A stretch of DNA of 20,266 bases from an uncultured Microbacterium sp. Its GTDB lineage: Bacteria > Actinomycetota > Actinomycetes > Actinomycetales > Microbacteriaceae. Location: the NCBI GenBank assembly GCA_937926065.1, contig CALANM010000125.1:1-20266 (forward strand), read 5' to 3'. Both the position numbers and the translations under genes were made by a program. Position 1 is the stretch's first letter. Each line of letters begins with the position of its first letter. The notes under the pieces were generated by a model that was given only the letters and a program-made list of their open reading frames with translations, did no database searches and was not told where the DNA came from. Positions 1 through 7,246 of this stretch are shown piece after piece.

Positions 1-186
1 GCCCACCTCGCACCGCTGGGCCTACGCACGCCGGCCGGCGGCATCCGCGTCGCGAACGGGCGGGCCATCGACGAGCCGCGCCTGTTCCTCATCGGCTACG
101 GGCCGTCGCAGTCCACGGTCGGAGCGAACCGCGCCGGTCGCGACGCCGTGCGCGCGATCGTCGCCGAAGCCGTCGCCACCGCCTGA
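1..186 (+). CDS. C-terminal fragment of a probable FAD/NAD(P)-dependent oxidoreductase (truncated by window edge)
   Basis: The frame starting at base 1 stays open for 61 codons and ends in TGA at 184-186; the start lies outside the window. The peptide contains the block LFLIGYGPSQSTVGANRAGR. This resembles the C-terminal part of actinobacterial FAD/NAD(P)-binding oxidoreductases of the CzcO/flavoprotein-monooxygenase type, where a (I/V)GxxxS...GANxAGR segment lies near the isoalloxazine ring and is followed by a terminal helix (here DAVRAIVAEAVATA). The family call rests on that single motif from memory, so substrate and even subfamily are unknown. The gene converges on the GH65 gene, with a terminator-like hairpin between them. 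Confidence 0.5.
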   Translation, partial: AHLAPLGLRTPAGGIRVANGRAIDEPRLFLIGYGPSQSTVGANRAGRDAVRAIVAEAVATA

Positions 187-204
187 CCGCAGGCGGAACG
201 GAGA

Positions 205-238
205 GGCGGGAAGCGCTCAGACAGAGTCGCTCCCCGCC
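205..238. terminator. Bidirectional hairpin terminator between convergent genes
   Basis: Arms GGCGGG-a-AGCG-CTC (205-218) and GAG-t-CGCT-c-CCCGCC (224-238) pair around the five-base loop AGACA, with one A/C mismatch and one bulged T. The hairpin lies between the stop of the oxidoreductase fragment (186) and the stop of the GH65 gene (245), the expected place for a shared terminator. There is no U-tract on either side, which is common in high-GC actinobacteria. Confidence 0.5.
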
Positions 239-244
239 CGCCCC

Positions 245-2791
245 TCAGACGTCGATGGCGAGGTCGTCGTGATCGGCGGCCGGCACGGGAGGGATGATCG
301 GGATGGCCGACGTGTTCGCCGTGCTCGGGACGGAGGCCGAGATGAGCGATCCGTCTTCGCGCAGCTGATCGCTGATGTTGCCGAGGCGAGGGCGGCCCTT
401 GCGCACGGGCCCCTGGCCTTCGAGCGGCACGACGACCGTCTCGCCGGGGCGCACTTCGTATGCCGCTCCGCGGACCTCGAACGACACCGGCGCCCCCTCG
501 CCGGCGACGACCGTGAGCGAATCGGCACGCACCGTGACGCGCAGCGCGGTGCCGTGCCAGTGGAGCGTGTACGACAGCGACGGCCAGTCGGCCGGCAGGC
601 GGGGATCGAACGACAGCTCGCCGAAGTGATCGCGCATGCCGCCGAAGCCCGCGACCAGCGCGGTCCACACGCCGCCCGCGGATGCCACGTGCACGCCGTC
701 GGACGCGTTGTGGTGCAGGTCGCCCAGGTCGACGAAGATCGACTCGCGGAAGTACTCGAGAGCGAGGTCCTGATAGCCCACCTCTGCCGCGAGGATCGAC
801 TGCACGACGGCCGACAGCGTCGAGTCGCCCGTCGTGAGCGGATCGTAATACTCGAAATCGGCGAGCTTCTCTGCGTCGGTGAAGTGGTTGCCCTGGAGGT
901 ACAGCGCGAGCACGACGTCTGCCTGCTTGAGCACCTGGTAGCGGTAGATGACCAGCGGGTGGAAGTGGAGCAGCAGCGGGCGCTGCTCGTCGGGGGTGCT
1001 CTCGAGGTCCCACACCTCCTTCTCGAGGAAGACGGCGTCCTGCGGGTGGATGCCGAGGGTCTCGCTGTACGGGATGTGCATGGCGTCGGCGGCCATATCC
1101 CACGTGTCGGGCTCCGTCTCCTCGAGACCGAGCCGCTCGATCATGAGGCGGTACTCCTCGGGAGCCTGCTCGGCCATCTCCCGCACGACGCGGGAGGCCA
1201 GACGCAGGTTGTACCGGGCCATGACGTTGGTGAACAGGTTGTCGTTGACGACCGTCGTGTACTCGTCGGGTCCGGTGACGCCGTGGATGTGGAACGCCTC
1301 GGGCTCGCCGGCCTCGTTGTAGCGCCAGAAGCCGAGCGTCGCCCACAGGCGTGCCGTCTCCACCGCGATGTCGACGCCCTCGCGGAACATGAACTCGTCG
1401 TCGCCCGTGGCCCGCACGTACTTGCCCAGCGCGTAGCTCACGTCGGCGTTGATGTGGTACTGAGCGGTGCCGGCGGCGTAGTAGGCCGACGCCTCCTCGC
1501 CGTTGATCGTGCGCCATGGGAAGAGGGCGCCCGCCTCGTTCAGCTGCCCCGCGCGCTTGCGGGCCGACGGCAGCATGAGATACCGCATCCGCAGCGCGTT
1601 GCGGGCCCACAGCGGGGTCGTGTAGATGAGGAACGGGAGGACATAGACCTCGGTGTCCCAGAAGTAGTGGCCGCTGTAGCCGGAGCCCGTGACGCCCTTG
1701 GCCGGCACGCCCTGTCCGTCGGCGCGCGCGGCGGCCTGCGCGAGCTGCCACAGGCACCAGCGGGTGGCCTGCTGCAGGTCGTCACGACCCTCGATGACGA
1801 CGTCGGATCGATCCCAGAACGTCTCGCACCACGCGGCCTGACGCTCGAACTGCGCCGCGACGCCCTCGCGCTCGACGCGGTCGAGCGTGCGGCGGCCGCG
1901 GTCGACGAGCTCGCGCGCCGGCACGCCGCGCGACGTGTGGTAGCTCACGAGCTTGGTGACCGTGACGGGGACGCCCGCCTGCGCGTGCACGCGGAACACG
2001 TTCTTGGCGATGTCGGGCTCAGCGAGCGTGCGGGCGGTGTAGTCGTTGTCGGTCTCGATGATGTGATCGGCCACGACGGCGATCGTCATGCCCGACGACG
2101 TCACGCGATACGACAGCGCCGAGCGAAGGCCGTCCTGCCAGTACTCCTGCGGCTGCAGCACGCGCTCTTCGATCTTCTCGGCCTTGCGCGGGTCGAAGCC
2201 GCTCTTGACCGCCGTGCCGCGGGCGGCGAGCGGAGCCGCGCCGCCGTAGACGTCCTCGCCGTCCTGCCGGTTGACGATCTGGCAGTTCACCGTGACGGGC
2301 GCATCGGAGTTGAGCACCGTGACCGTCAGGCGCATGACCGTGAGGTGCTTCTCCTCGAACGACACCATGCGCTCGAAGTCGATGACGACGTCCTTGCCGC
2401 TGGGCGTCATCCAGCGGATGTGGCGGCTCAGCACACCCGTGCGGAAGTCCAGCGCGCGCTCGTACTCGCGCACGTCGGCGACGTCGAAGGAGAGCGGCTC
2501 GTCGTCGACGTAGACGCGCATGACCTTGCTGTCGGGCGCGTTGATGATCGTCTGGCCGACCTCTGCGAACCCGTATGCCTGCTCGGCGTGACGGATCGGG
2601 AAGATCTCGTGGAAGCCGTTGACGAAGGTGCCGTGCTCGTGGGCGTGCCGCCCCTCGGGGTGGTTGCCCCGCAGGCCCAGGTACCCGTTGCCCTGGGCGA
2701 AGAGCGTCTCGGTGACGCCGACGTCGTCGAGCGAGAAGCGGCGTTCAACGAGGCGCCACGGGTCGATGGGGAAGCGGTCGCGGTCGATCAT
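245..2791 (-). CDS. Glycoside hydrolase family 65 disaccharide phosphorylase (maltose/trehalose/kojibiose phosphorylase type)
   Basis: An 848-residue protein starting at ATG 2791, preceded by AGGAG six bases upstream. GH65 enzymes split alpha-linked disaccharides with phosphate, giving beta-glucose 1-phosphate and glucose. The N-terminal beta-sandwich (about residues 12-290, with FAQGNGYLGLRGNHPEG at 31-47) is followed by an (alpha/alpha)6 barrel. The barrel carries SGHYFWDTEVYVLPF (373-387), HGVTGPDEYT (503-512; Glu510 is the expected general acid), YQVLKQADVVLAL (618-630; the KQ pair) and GDSTLS (655-660; expected phosphate loop). A small C-terminal beta domain ends near residue 795. The last ~50 residues form a Ser/Pro-rich tail not needed for the fold. 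The adjacent beta-phosphoglucomutase-like gene supports a beta-G1P-forming phosphorylase; the pair resembles Rv3400-Rv3401 of Mycobacterium tuberculosis. The exact disaccharide cannot be read from the sequence. Confidence 0.92.
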   Translation of the reverse strand: MIDRDRFPIDPWRLVERRFSLDDVGVTETLFAQGNGYLGLRGNHPEGRHAHEHGTFVNGFHEIFPIRHAEQAYGFAEVGQTIINAPDSKVMRVYVDDEPLSFDVADVREYERALDFRTGVLSRHIRWMTPSGKDVVIDFERMVSFEEKHLTVMRLTVTVLNSDAPVTVNCQIVNRQDGEDVYGGAAPLAARGTAVKSGFDPRKAEKIEERVLQPQEYWQDGLRSALSYRVTSSGMTIAVVADHIIETDNDYTARTLAEPDIAKNVFRVHAQAGVPVTVTKLVSYHTSRGVPARELVDRGRRTLDRVEREGVAAQFERQAAWCETFWDRSDVVIEGRDDLQQATRWCLWQLAQAAARADGQGVPAKGVTGSGYSGHYFWDTEVYVLPFLIYTTPLWARNALRMRYLMLPSARKRAGQLNEAGALFPWRTINGEEASAYYAAGTAQYHINADVSYALGKYVRATGDDEFMFREGVDIAVETARLWATLGFWRYNEAGEPEAFHIHGVTGPDEYTTVVNDNLFTNVMARYNLRLASRVVREMAEQAPEEYRLMIERLGLEETEPDTWDMAADAMHIPYSETLGIHPQDAVFLEKEVWDLESTPDEQRPLLLHFHPLVIYRYQVLKQADVVLALYLQGNHFTDAEKLADFEYYDPLTTGDSTLSAVVQSILAAEVGYQDLALEYFRESIFVDLGDLHHNASDGVHVASAGGVWTALVAGFGGMRDHFGELSFDPRLPADWPSLSYTLHWHGTALRVTVRADSLTVVAGEGAPVSFEVRGAAYEVRPGETVVVPLEGQGPVRKGRPRLGNISDQLREDGSLISASVPSTANTSAIPIIPPVPAADHDDLAIDV

Positions 2792-2858
2792 GTGACTCCT
2801 CTTGCGGACTGTTCCTCTGACGGACGATGCAGGTCTGGTGGGGTGGGACGAATGCGGG

Positions 2859-3590
2859 TCAGGCGACGAAGGCGGACAGATCGTCGACGACGACGTGCGC
2901 ACCCGAGGCGCGGAGGACGTCGGCCCCCACGCCGCGGTCGACGCCGACGACGAGCGCGAAGCCGGCGGCGGCGGCCGACTGCACGCCGGAGTGCGCGTCT
3001 TCGACGGCCACGCTGCGAGCCGGGTCGACGCCCAGCATCCGCGCGCCCTCGGCGAAGACGTCAGGGGCGGGCTTGGAGGGCAGGTTCTCGCGCTCGGCGA
3101 TGACGCCGTCCATGACGACGGGGAACCGCTCGCGCAGACCCGCCGCGCGCAGCACCTCCTCGGCGTTCTTCGAGCTCGAGACGACCGCCATGGGGACGCC
3201 CGCGGCCTCGAGCACGTCGAGCAGCGCGAGCGATCCCGGATACGGCTCGATGCCCTCGGCGCGCAGCACCCGGGCGAACACGTCGTTCTTGCGATTGCCG
3301 ATGCCGCAGATGGTGTCGGCGGTCGGCGGATCGGACGGATCGCCCCAGGGCACCTCGACGTCACGCGAGCGCAGGAGGCTTGCGACCCCGTCGTAGCGCT
3401 TCTTGCCGTCGAGGTACTCGAAGTAGTCGCGCTCGGTGTACGGAGGCGTGATGCCCCACGCCGTGAACAGCTCCGTGAACATCGTCTCCCACGCGTGCAT
3501 GTGCACTTCTGCCGTGGGAGTGAGCACACCGTCGAGGTCGAAGAGCACACCGTCGTAGCTCGTGAGATCGGGAAGATGCGCGGCTGTCAC
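2859..3590 (-). CDS. Beta-phosphoglucomutase-like HAD family enzyme
   Basis: 243 residues from GTG 3590. HAD motif I is FDLDGVLTPT with Asp18 (nucleophile) and Asp20 (acid/base); motif II is the serine run VVSSSKN; motif III is the lysine of SKPAPD; motif IV is the acidic pair of VEDAHSG. A helical cap lies between motifs I and II. Beta-phosphoglucomutase converts beta-glucose 1-phosphate, the product of the neighbouring GH65 phosphorylase, to glucose 6-phosphate, so the two genes form a cytoplasmic salvage step feeding glycolysis. The start is uncertain. GTG 3590 lacks a strong ribosome-binding site. GTG 3638 in the same frame overlaps the ackA stop as GTGA, has a GGGGGA just upstream, and would add 16 residues. 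A phosphatase role is possible, but context favours the mutase. Confidence 0.85.
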   Translation of the reverse strand: MTAAHLPDLTSYDGVLFDLDGVLTPTAEVHMHAWETMFTELFTAWGITPPYTERDYFEYLDGKKRYDGVASLLRSRDVEVPWGDPSDPPTADTICGIGNRKNDVFARVLRAEGIEPYPGSLALLDVLEAAGVPMAVVSSSKNAEEVLRAAGLRERFPVVMDGVIAERENLPSKPAPDVFAEGARMLGVDPARSVAVEDAHSGVQSAAAAGFALVVGVDRGVGADVLRASGAHVVVDDLSAFVA

Positions 3591-3634
3591 CCGTCCAGCG
3601 TAGTCGCGCGCGAGGCCGCTTCGGGAGCCCCCGA

Positions 3635-4846
3635 TCACAGTCCCCCGGGGGTGACGGTGGAGAGCGTCTGGCGGGCGATCTCGAGCTCTTCGTTCGTGGG
3701 CACGACGAGCACCGAGACGGCTGATCCGTCGGCTGAGATCGTGCGGATGCCGGGGGTGCGGGCCTCGTTCCGCGCCGGGTCGAGCTCGACGCCGAGGAAG
3801 CCGAGGGTCTCGGTGGCGGCGGCGCGGACGAGCGCCGAGTTCTCCCCCACGCCGGCCGTGAACGAGATGACGTCCACTCCGCCCATCTGGGCCGCGTACG
3901 CGCCGATGTAGGTGCGCAGCCGGTGGATGTACACGTCGAACGCGAGCGCGGCGTTCGCGTCTCCGGCCGCACGCCGCTCGGTGATGTCGCGCATGTCGGA
4001 GACGCCGGCGAGCCCGACCAGGCCGCTGCGCTTGTTGAGGAAGTCGTCGAGGGTGTTGGGGGTCATCTCCTCCCGGCGGGCGAGCAGGATCAGCACCGAC
4101 GGATCGAGGTCGCCCGAGCGCGTGCCCATCACGAGCCCCTCGAGGGGCGTCAGACCCATCGACGTCTCGACCGACTTCCCTCCGCGGACCGCCGTGACCG
4201 ACGCGCCGTTGCCGAGGTGCAGCACGATCTGGCGCAGCTCGCCGAGCGGTCGCCCGAGGTGGGCGGCGGCGGCCTCGCTCACGAACTTGTGGCTCGTCCC
4301 GTGGAAGCCGTAGCGGCGGATGCGGTACTTGCTCGCCATCCTGCGGTCGATCGCGTAGGTGTAGGCGGCCGGGGGCAGCGTCTGGTGGAAGGCCGTGTCG
4401 AACACGGCGACGTGCTGCAGGTCGGGGAAGGCCGCGCGGGCGGCGCGGATGCCCTGCACGGCACCCGGGTTGTGAAGCGGTGCGAGCACCCCGAGGTCCT
4501 CGATGTTGATCTCGATGAGGTCGTCGATGACGGTCGGCTCGAAGAACCGGGCGCCGCCCTGCACGACGCGGTGACCGACGGCGACAGGCGGCTCGTCGGT
4601 GAGAGACGGCCCCAGCTCGGCGAAGGCCTCGAGCATGACCGCGAACCCTGCCGTGTGGTCGGGGATCGGCAGCTCGCGCGACGTGGCTGCCTCGCCCCGC
4701 TCGCCCGTGACGCGGTGGTACGCGGCCCCGACGCGCTCGCCGATGCGCTCGACGAGCCCGGATGCCAGTGAGCGCTCGGTCTCGACGTCGATCAGCTGGT
4801 ACTTGAACGACGATGACCCGCTGTTGATGACGAGGACGACGCTCAT
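3635..4846 (-). CDS. ackA: Acetate kinase
   Basis: 403 residues, the usual length. It interconverts acetyl phosphate + ADP and acetate + ATP in the cytoplasm. ASKHA-fold signatures are all present: INSGSSSFK at 7-15 (Asn8), HRVVQGGARF (Arg93), VFDTAFHQTLP (Asp150), YGFHGTSHKFV (His182), LHLGNGASV, the GLTPLEGLVMGTRSGD block (Arg243), FTAGVGENS and the late PTNEEL (Glu386). These align with the Asn7, Arg91, Asp148, His180, Arg241 and Glu384 described for the Methanosarcina thermophila enzyme. The start ATG 4846 overlaps the pta stop as ATGA, so translation is probably coupled to pta. The stop lies 44 bases before the assigned start of the HAD gene. Confidence 0.97.
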   Translation of the reverse strand: MSVVLVINSGSSSFKYQLIDVETERSLASGLVERIGERVGAAYHRVTGERGEAATSRELPIPDHTAGFAVMLEAFAELGPSLTDEPPVAVGHRVVQGGARFFEPTVIDDLIEINIEDLGVLAPLHNPGAVQGIRAARAAFPDLQHVAVFDTAFHQTLPPAAYTYAIDRRMASKYRIRRYGFHGTSHKFVSEAAAAHLGRPLGELRQIVLHLGNGASVTAVRGGKSVETSMGLTPLEGLVMGTRSGDLDPSVLILLARREEMTPNTLDDFLNKRSGLVGLAGVSDMRDITERRAAGDANAALAFDVYIHRLRTYIGAYAAQMGGVDVISFTAGVGENSALVRAAATETLGFLGVELDPARNEARTPGIRTISADGSAVSVLVVPTNEELEIARQTLSTVTPGGL

Positions 4847-7002
4847 GCGCTGACCTGCTCGGCGGGCGGCTCCTCGGACTGCGCCTGGATGGCGGTGATC
4901 GCGATCGTGTTGACGATGTCCTCGACGAGGGCGCCGCGCGACAGGTCGTTGATCGGCCGGTTGAGGCCCTGGAGCACGGGTCCCATCGCGACCGCTCCCG
5001 CCGAGCGCTGCACGGCCTTGTAGGTGTTGTTGCCCGTGTTGAGGTCGGGGAACACGAACACGGTGGCCCTTCCGGCGACGTGGGAGTCGGGCATCTTGGC
5101 CTTCGCGACGGCGGCGTCGGCAGCCGCGTCGTACTGGATCGGCCCTTCGACGAGCAGCTCGGGCGCGCGCTGACGCACGAGCTCGGTGGCGGCGCGCACC
5201 TTGTCGACGTCGGCACCGGATCCCGACTCCCCCGTCGAGTACGACAGCATCGCGACGCGCGGCTCGATGCCGAACTGCGTCGCGGTCGCGGCCGACGAGA
5301 TCGCGATGTCGGCCAGCTGCTCGCTCGTGGGGTCGGGGATCACGGCGCAGTCGCCGTAGACGAGCACGCGGTCGGCGAGCGCCATCAGGAAGACGCTCGA
5401 GACGACCGAGACGCCCGGCTTGGTCTTGATGATCTCGAAGGCCGGGCGGATGGTGTGGGCGGTCGTGTGCACGGCGCCCGACACCATGCCGTCGGCGAGT
5501 CCGAGGTGCACCATCATCGTGCCGAAGTAGGACACATCGGTGACCGTGTCTGCCGCCTTCTCGTAGGTGACGCCCTTGTGGGCGCGCAGGCGCGCGTACT
5601 CGGTCGCGAACCGGTCGACGCTGGCAGGGTCGAAGGGGCTCAGCACGCGCGCAGCCGAGATGTCGACCCCGAGCTCCACGGCGCGGCCGCGCACCTCCGC
5701 CTCGTCGCCGAGGATCGTGAGGTCGGCGATGCCGCGCGCCAGCACCGTCGCGGCTGCCCGCAGCACGCGGTCGTCGCTGCCCTCGGGCAGCACGATGTGC
5801 GTGCGCTTCGCGCGCGCACGCTCGAACAGCTGGTATCCGAACATGACGGGCGTCACGACGGAGGACTGCGCGAGCCCGAGGTCGCGCGTGAGCTCCTCGG
5901 TGTCGACGTTCTGCTCGAAGAGGGCGGCGGCGGTGTCGAAGCGGCGCTGCGAGCCGGCCGCGAACCGTCCGTGGGTGCCCATGACGCGCACGGCCGTGTC
6001 GTAGGTGTCGAGGTCGGTCTGGATGATCGGCAGCGAGGAGTCGAGGCCCGCCATCAGCTGCTGCACCGACTCGGGCAGCGGGAACGGACCGTTGAGGACG
6101 ATGCCCGAGATCGACGGGAAGGTGCCCGACGAGTGCGCGAGGAGGAGGCCCAGCAGCACCTCGGTGCGGTCGGCGGCGACCACGACGATCGCGCTCTCGT
6201 GCAGCCTCGGGAGGATGTTGTTGAGCGACATGCCCGACACCACGCAGTCGAGCACCTCGCGCGACAGCAGCTGCTCGTCGCCGCGCAGCAGCCGACCGTC
6301 GACGGATGCCATGACGTCGCGCACGGAGGGCGCCGCGAGGAAGACGTCTTCGGGGATCGACCACACCCCCACCTCGGTCTCGCGGTGCCCGTCGGCTGCC
6401 GGCAGGCCCGTGACCGCGGCGCGTATGGCGTCGTTGATCTCGGCCAGGTGCGCAGGATCGGCGCGGTTGGCGATGACGGCCAGCAGCTCGGCGCGCTGGT
6501 GGTGGATCTCATTGACGGCGTGCTCGGTGGCCTGGGCGAGCTGCTCGGCGGTGCGAGCCTCAGAGATCCCGAGGCGGTCGCCCTCTCCCGCGCGGCCGTT
6601 CAGCACGACCAGCAGCGGAGTGCCCAGGTTCGCGGCGATGCGGGCGTTGTAGCCGAGCTCGGCGATCGACCCGACATCGGTGAAGTCGCTGCCGACGATC
6701 ACGACGGCATCGCACTTGGCCTCGACCGCCTTGAACCGCTCGACGACCTTCGCGAGCGCCGCATCGGCATCCCGTCGCACGTCGTCGTAGGTGATGCCGA
6801 TGCACTCCTCGTAGTCGAGATCGACCCCGACGTGGTCGAGAAGCATCTCCAGCACGTAGTCGCGCTCGCTCGTCGAGCGTGCGATCGCCCGGAACACCCC
6901 CACGCGCGGAGTGACGTGGCTCAGTGCGTCGAGCACACCCAGCACGACAGTGGACTTCCCGGAGCGGCCTTCGGTGGAGGTGATGTAGATGCTCTTCGCC
7001 AC
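4843..7002 (-). CDS. pta: Phosphate acetyltransferase (long form with N-terminal P-loop and DRTGG domains)
   Basis: 719 residues from GTG 7002, close to the ~714 of the long enterobacterial enzyme. It transfers acetyl between CoA and phosphate, supplying acetyl phosphate to AckA. The N-terminal part is a CobB/CobQ-like P-loop domain (GRSGKST at 12-18), the middle is the DRTGG regulatory domain, and the catalytic Pta domain runs from about residue 395 to 705. That domain shows VSYFGTMMVHLGLADGMVSG, SYSTGESGSG, EGPIQYDAA and FPDLNTGNNTYKAVQRSAG. GTG 7002 is chosen because the conserved KSIYITSTEGRSGKS segment follows at once; the ribosome-binding site is weak (AGG about 8 bases upstream). It is the first gene of the likely pta-ackA-HAD-GH65 unit and lies just downstream of the SRP RNA gene. 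I found no convincing own promoter in 7003-7065. Confidence 0.96.
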   Translation of the reverse strand: MAKSIYITSTEGRSGKSTVVLGVLDALSHVTPRVGVFRAIARSTSERDYVLEMLLDHVGVDLDYEECIGITYDDVRRDADAALAKVVERFKAVEAKCDAVVIVGSDFTDVGSIAELGYNARIAANLGTPLLVVLNGRAGEGDRLGISEARTAEQLAQATEHAVNEIHHQRAELLAVIANRADPAHLAEINDAIRAAVTGLPAADGHRETEVGVWSIPEDVFLAAPSVRDVMASVDGRLLRGDEQLLSREVLDCVVSGMSLNNILPRLHESAIVVVAADRTEVLLGLLLAHSSGTFPSISGIVLNGPFPLPESVQQLMAGLDSSLPIIQTDLDTYDTAVRVMGTHGRFAAGSQRRFDTAAALFEQNVDTEELTRDLGLAQSSVVTPVMFGYQLFERARAKRTHIVLPEGSDDRVLRAAATVLARGIADLTILGDEAEVRGRAVELGVDISAARVLSPFDPASVDRFATEYARLRAHKGVTYEKAADTVTDVSYFGTMMVHLGLADGMVSGAVHTTAHTIRPAFEIIKTKPGVSVVSSVFLMALADRVLVYGDCAVIPDPTSEQLADIAISSAATATQFGIEPRVAMLSYSTGESGSGADVDKVRAATELVRQRAPELLVEGPIQYDAAADAAVAKAKMPDSHVAGRATVFVFPDLNTGNNTYKAVQRSAGAVAMGPVLQGLNRPINDLSRGALVEDIVNTIAITAIQAQSEEPPAEQVSA

Positions 7003-7065
7003 GGTTTCAGCCTAGGCACGTGCGAGAGCCCCGGCCAGCCACTCTCCCCAGACATAATGGCGGCA

Positions 7066-7160
7066 CAAAAAAGACTCTCCGCGAACCCGGCAGAGCCCAG
7101 TTACCCTTGCTACGTTTCCGTCCTGGGGGAGTTGGCCGAGATGCCGTCTCGCGGAGAGCT
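7066..7160 (-). ncRNA. ffs: Small signal recognition particle RNA (4.5S-like)
   Basis: On the minus strand the conserved SRP domain IV core reads CAGGACGGAAACGTAGCA followed by AGGGTAACTGGG, matching the actinobacterial pattern CAGG-hairpin-(G/T)AGCA-AGGGTAAC. The ends close with a perfect 10-bp helix: CTCTCCGCGA (from about 7158) pairs with TCGCGGAGAG (to 7075). A run of six U follows (bases 7072-7067), giving an intrinsic end. A candidate -10 TAAACT (7172-7167) places the transcript start near 7160, exactly at the base of the helix; no good -35 is visible. The RNA pairs with Ffh to deliver nascent membrane proteins to FtsY and SecYEG. The apical loop is GAAA closed by ACG/CGT, not the usual GGAA. 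Exact ends are estimates. Confidence 0.9.
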
Positions 7161-7166
7161 TCTGCA

Positions 7167-7172
7167 AGTTTA
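7167..7172 (-). promoter_or_regulatory. Candidate -10 element for the SRP RNA gene
   Basis: TAAACT on the minus strand lies 6-7 bases upstream of the 5' base of the SRP RNA closing helix (about 7160), as expected for a sigma-A -10 box. No TTGACA-like -35 is visible 17 bases further upstream (CCCCGG there). Confidence 0.4.
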
Positions 7173-7206
7173 CCCGACGTCCCGCCGCTCCGGGGCCACA
7201 GGGCGT

Positions 7207-7242
7207 TAGCATCGACCAACGCGCGCGCCGCAACGGAGGGGG
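7207..7242 (+). promoter_or_regulatory. Candidate -10 and ribosome-binding site for the MoxR operon
   Basis: TAGCAT at 7207-7212 fits the actinobacterial TAnnnT -10 pattern, and the strong Shine-Dalgarno GGAGGGGG at 7235-7242 stands four bases before ATG 7247. The same string CGTTAGCAT occurs in front of the PadR gene (17155-17163), which supports its use as a promoter. No convincing -35 is seen. Confidence 0.35.
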
Positions 7243-7246
7243 ACGC

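Noticed and set aside
269..3103. 944-codon open frame on the plus strand
   Set aside because: Antisense to the clear GH65 gene; Arg/Asp/His/Val-rich composition typical of a high-GC shadow frame, no recognisable domain.
245..3550. Continuous 1101-codon minus-strand frame that could look like a HAD-GH65 fusion
   Set aside because: The first ~250 codons read the HAD gene out of frame and give low-complexity Ser/Arg/Pro sequence. The true GH65 start at 2791 has a good ribosome-binding site and family similarity from its first residues.
5080..7209. 709-codon plus-strand frame across pta and the SRP RNA
   Set aside because: Antisense to pta, composition of a shadow frame, and it runs through a structured RNA gene.
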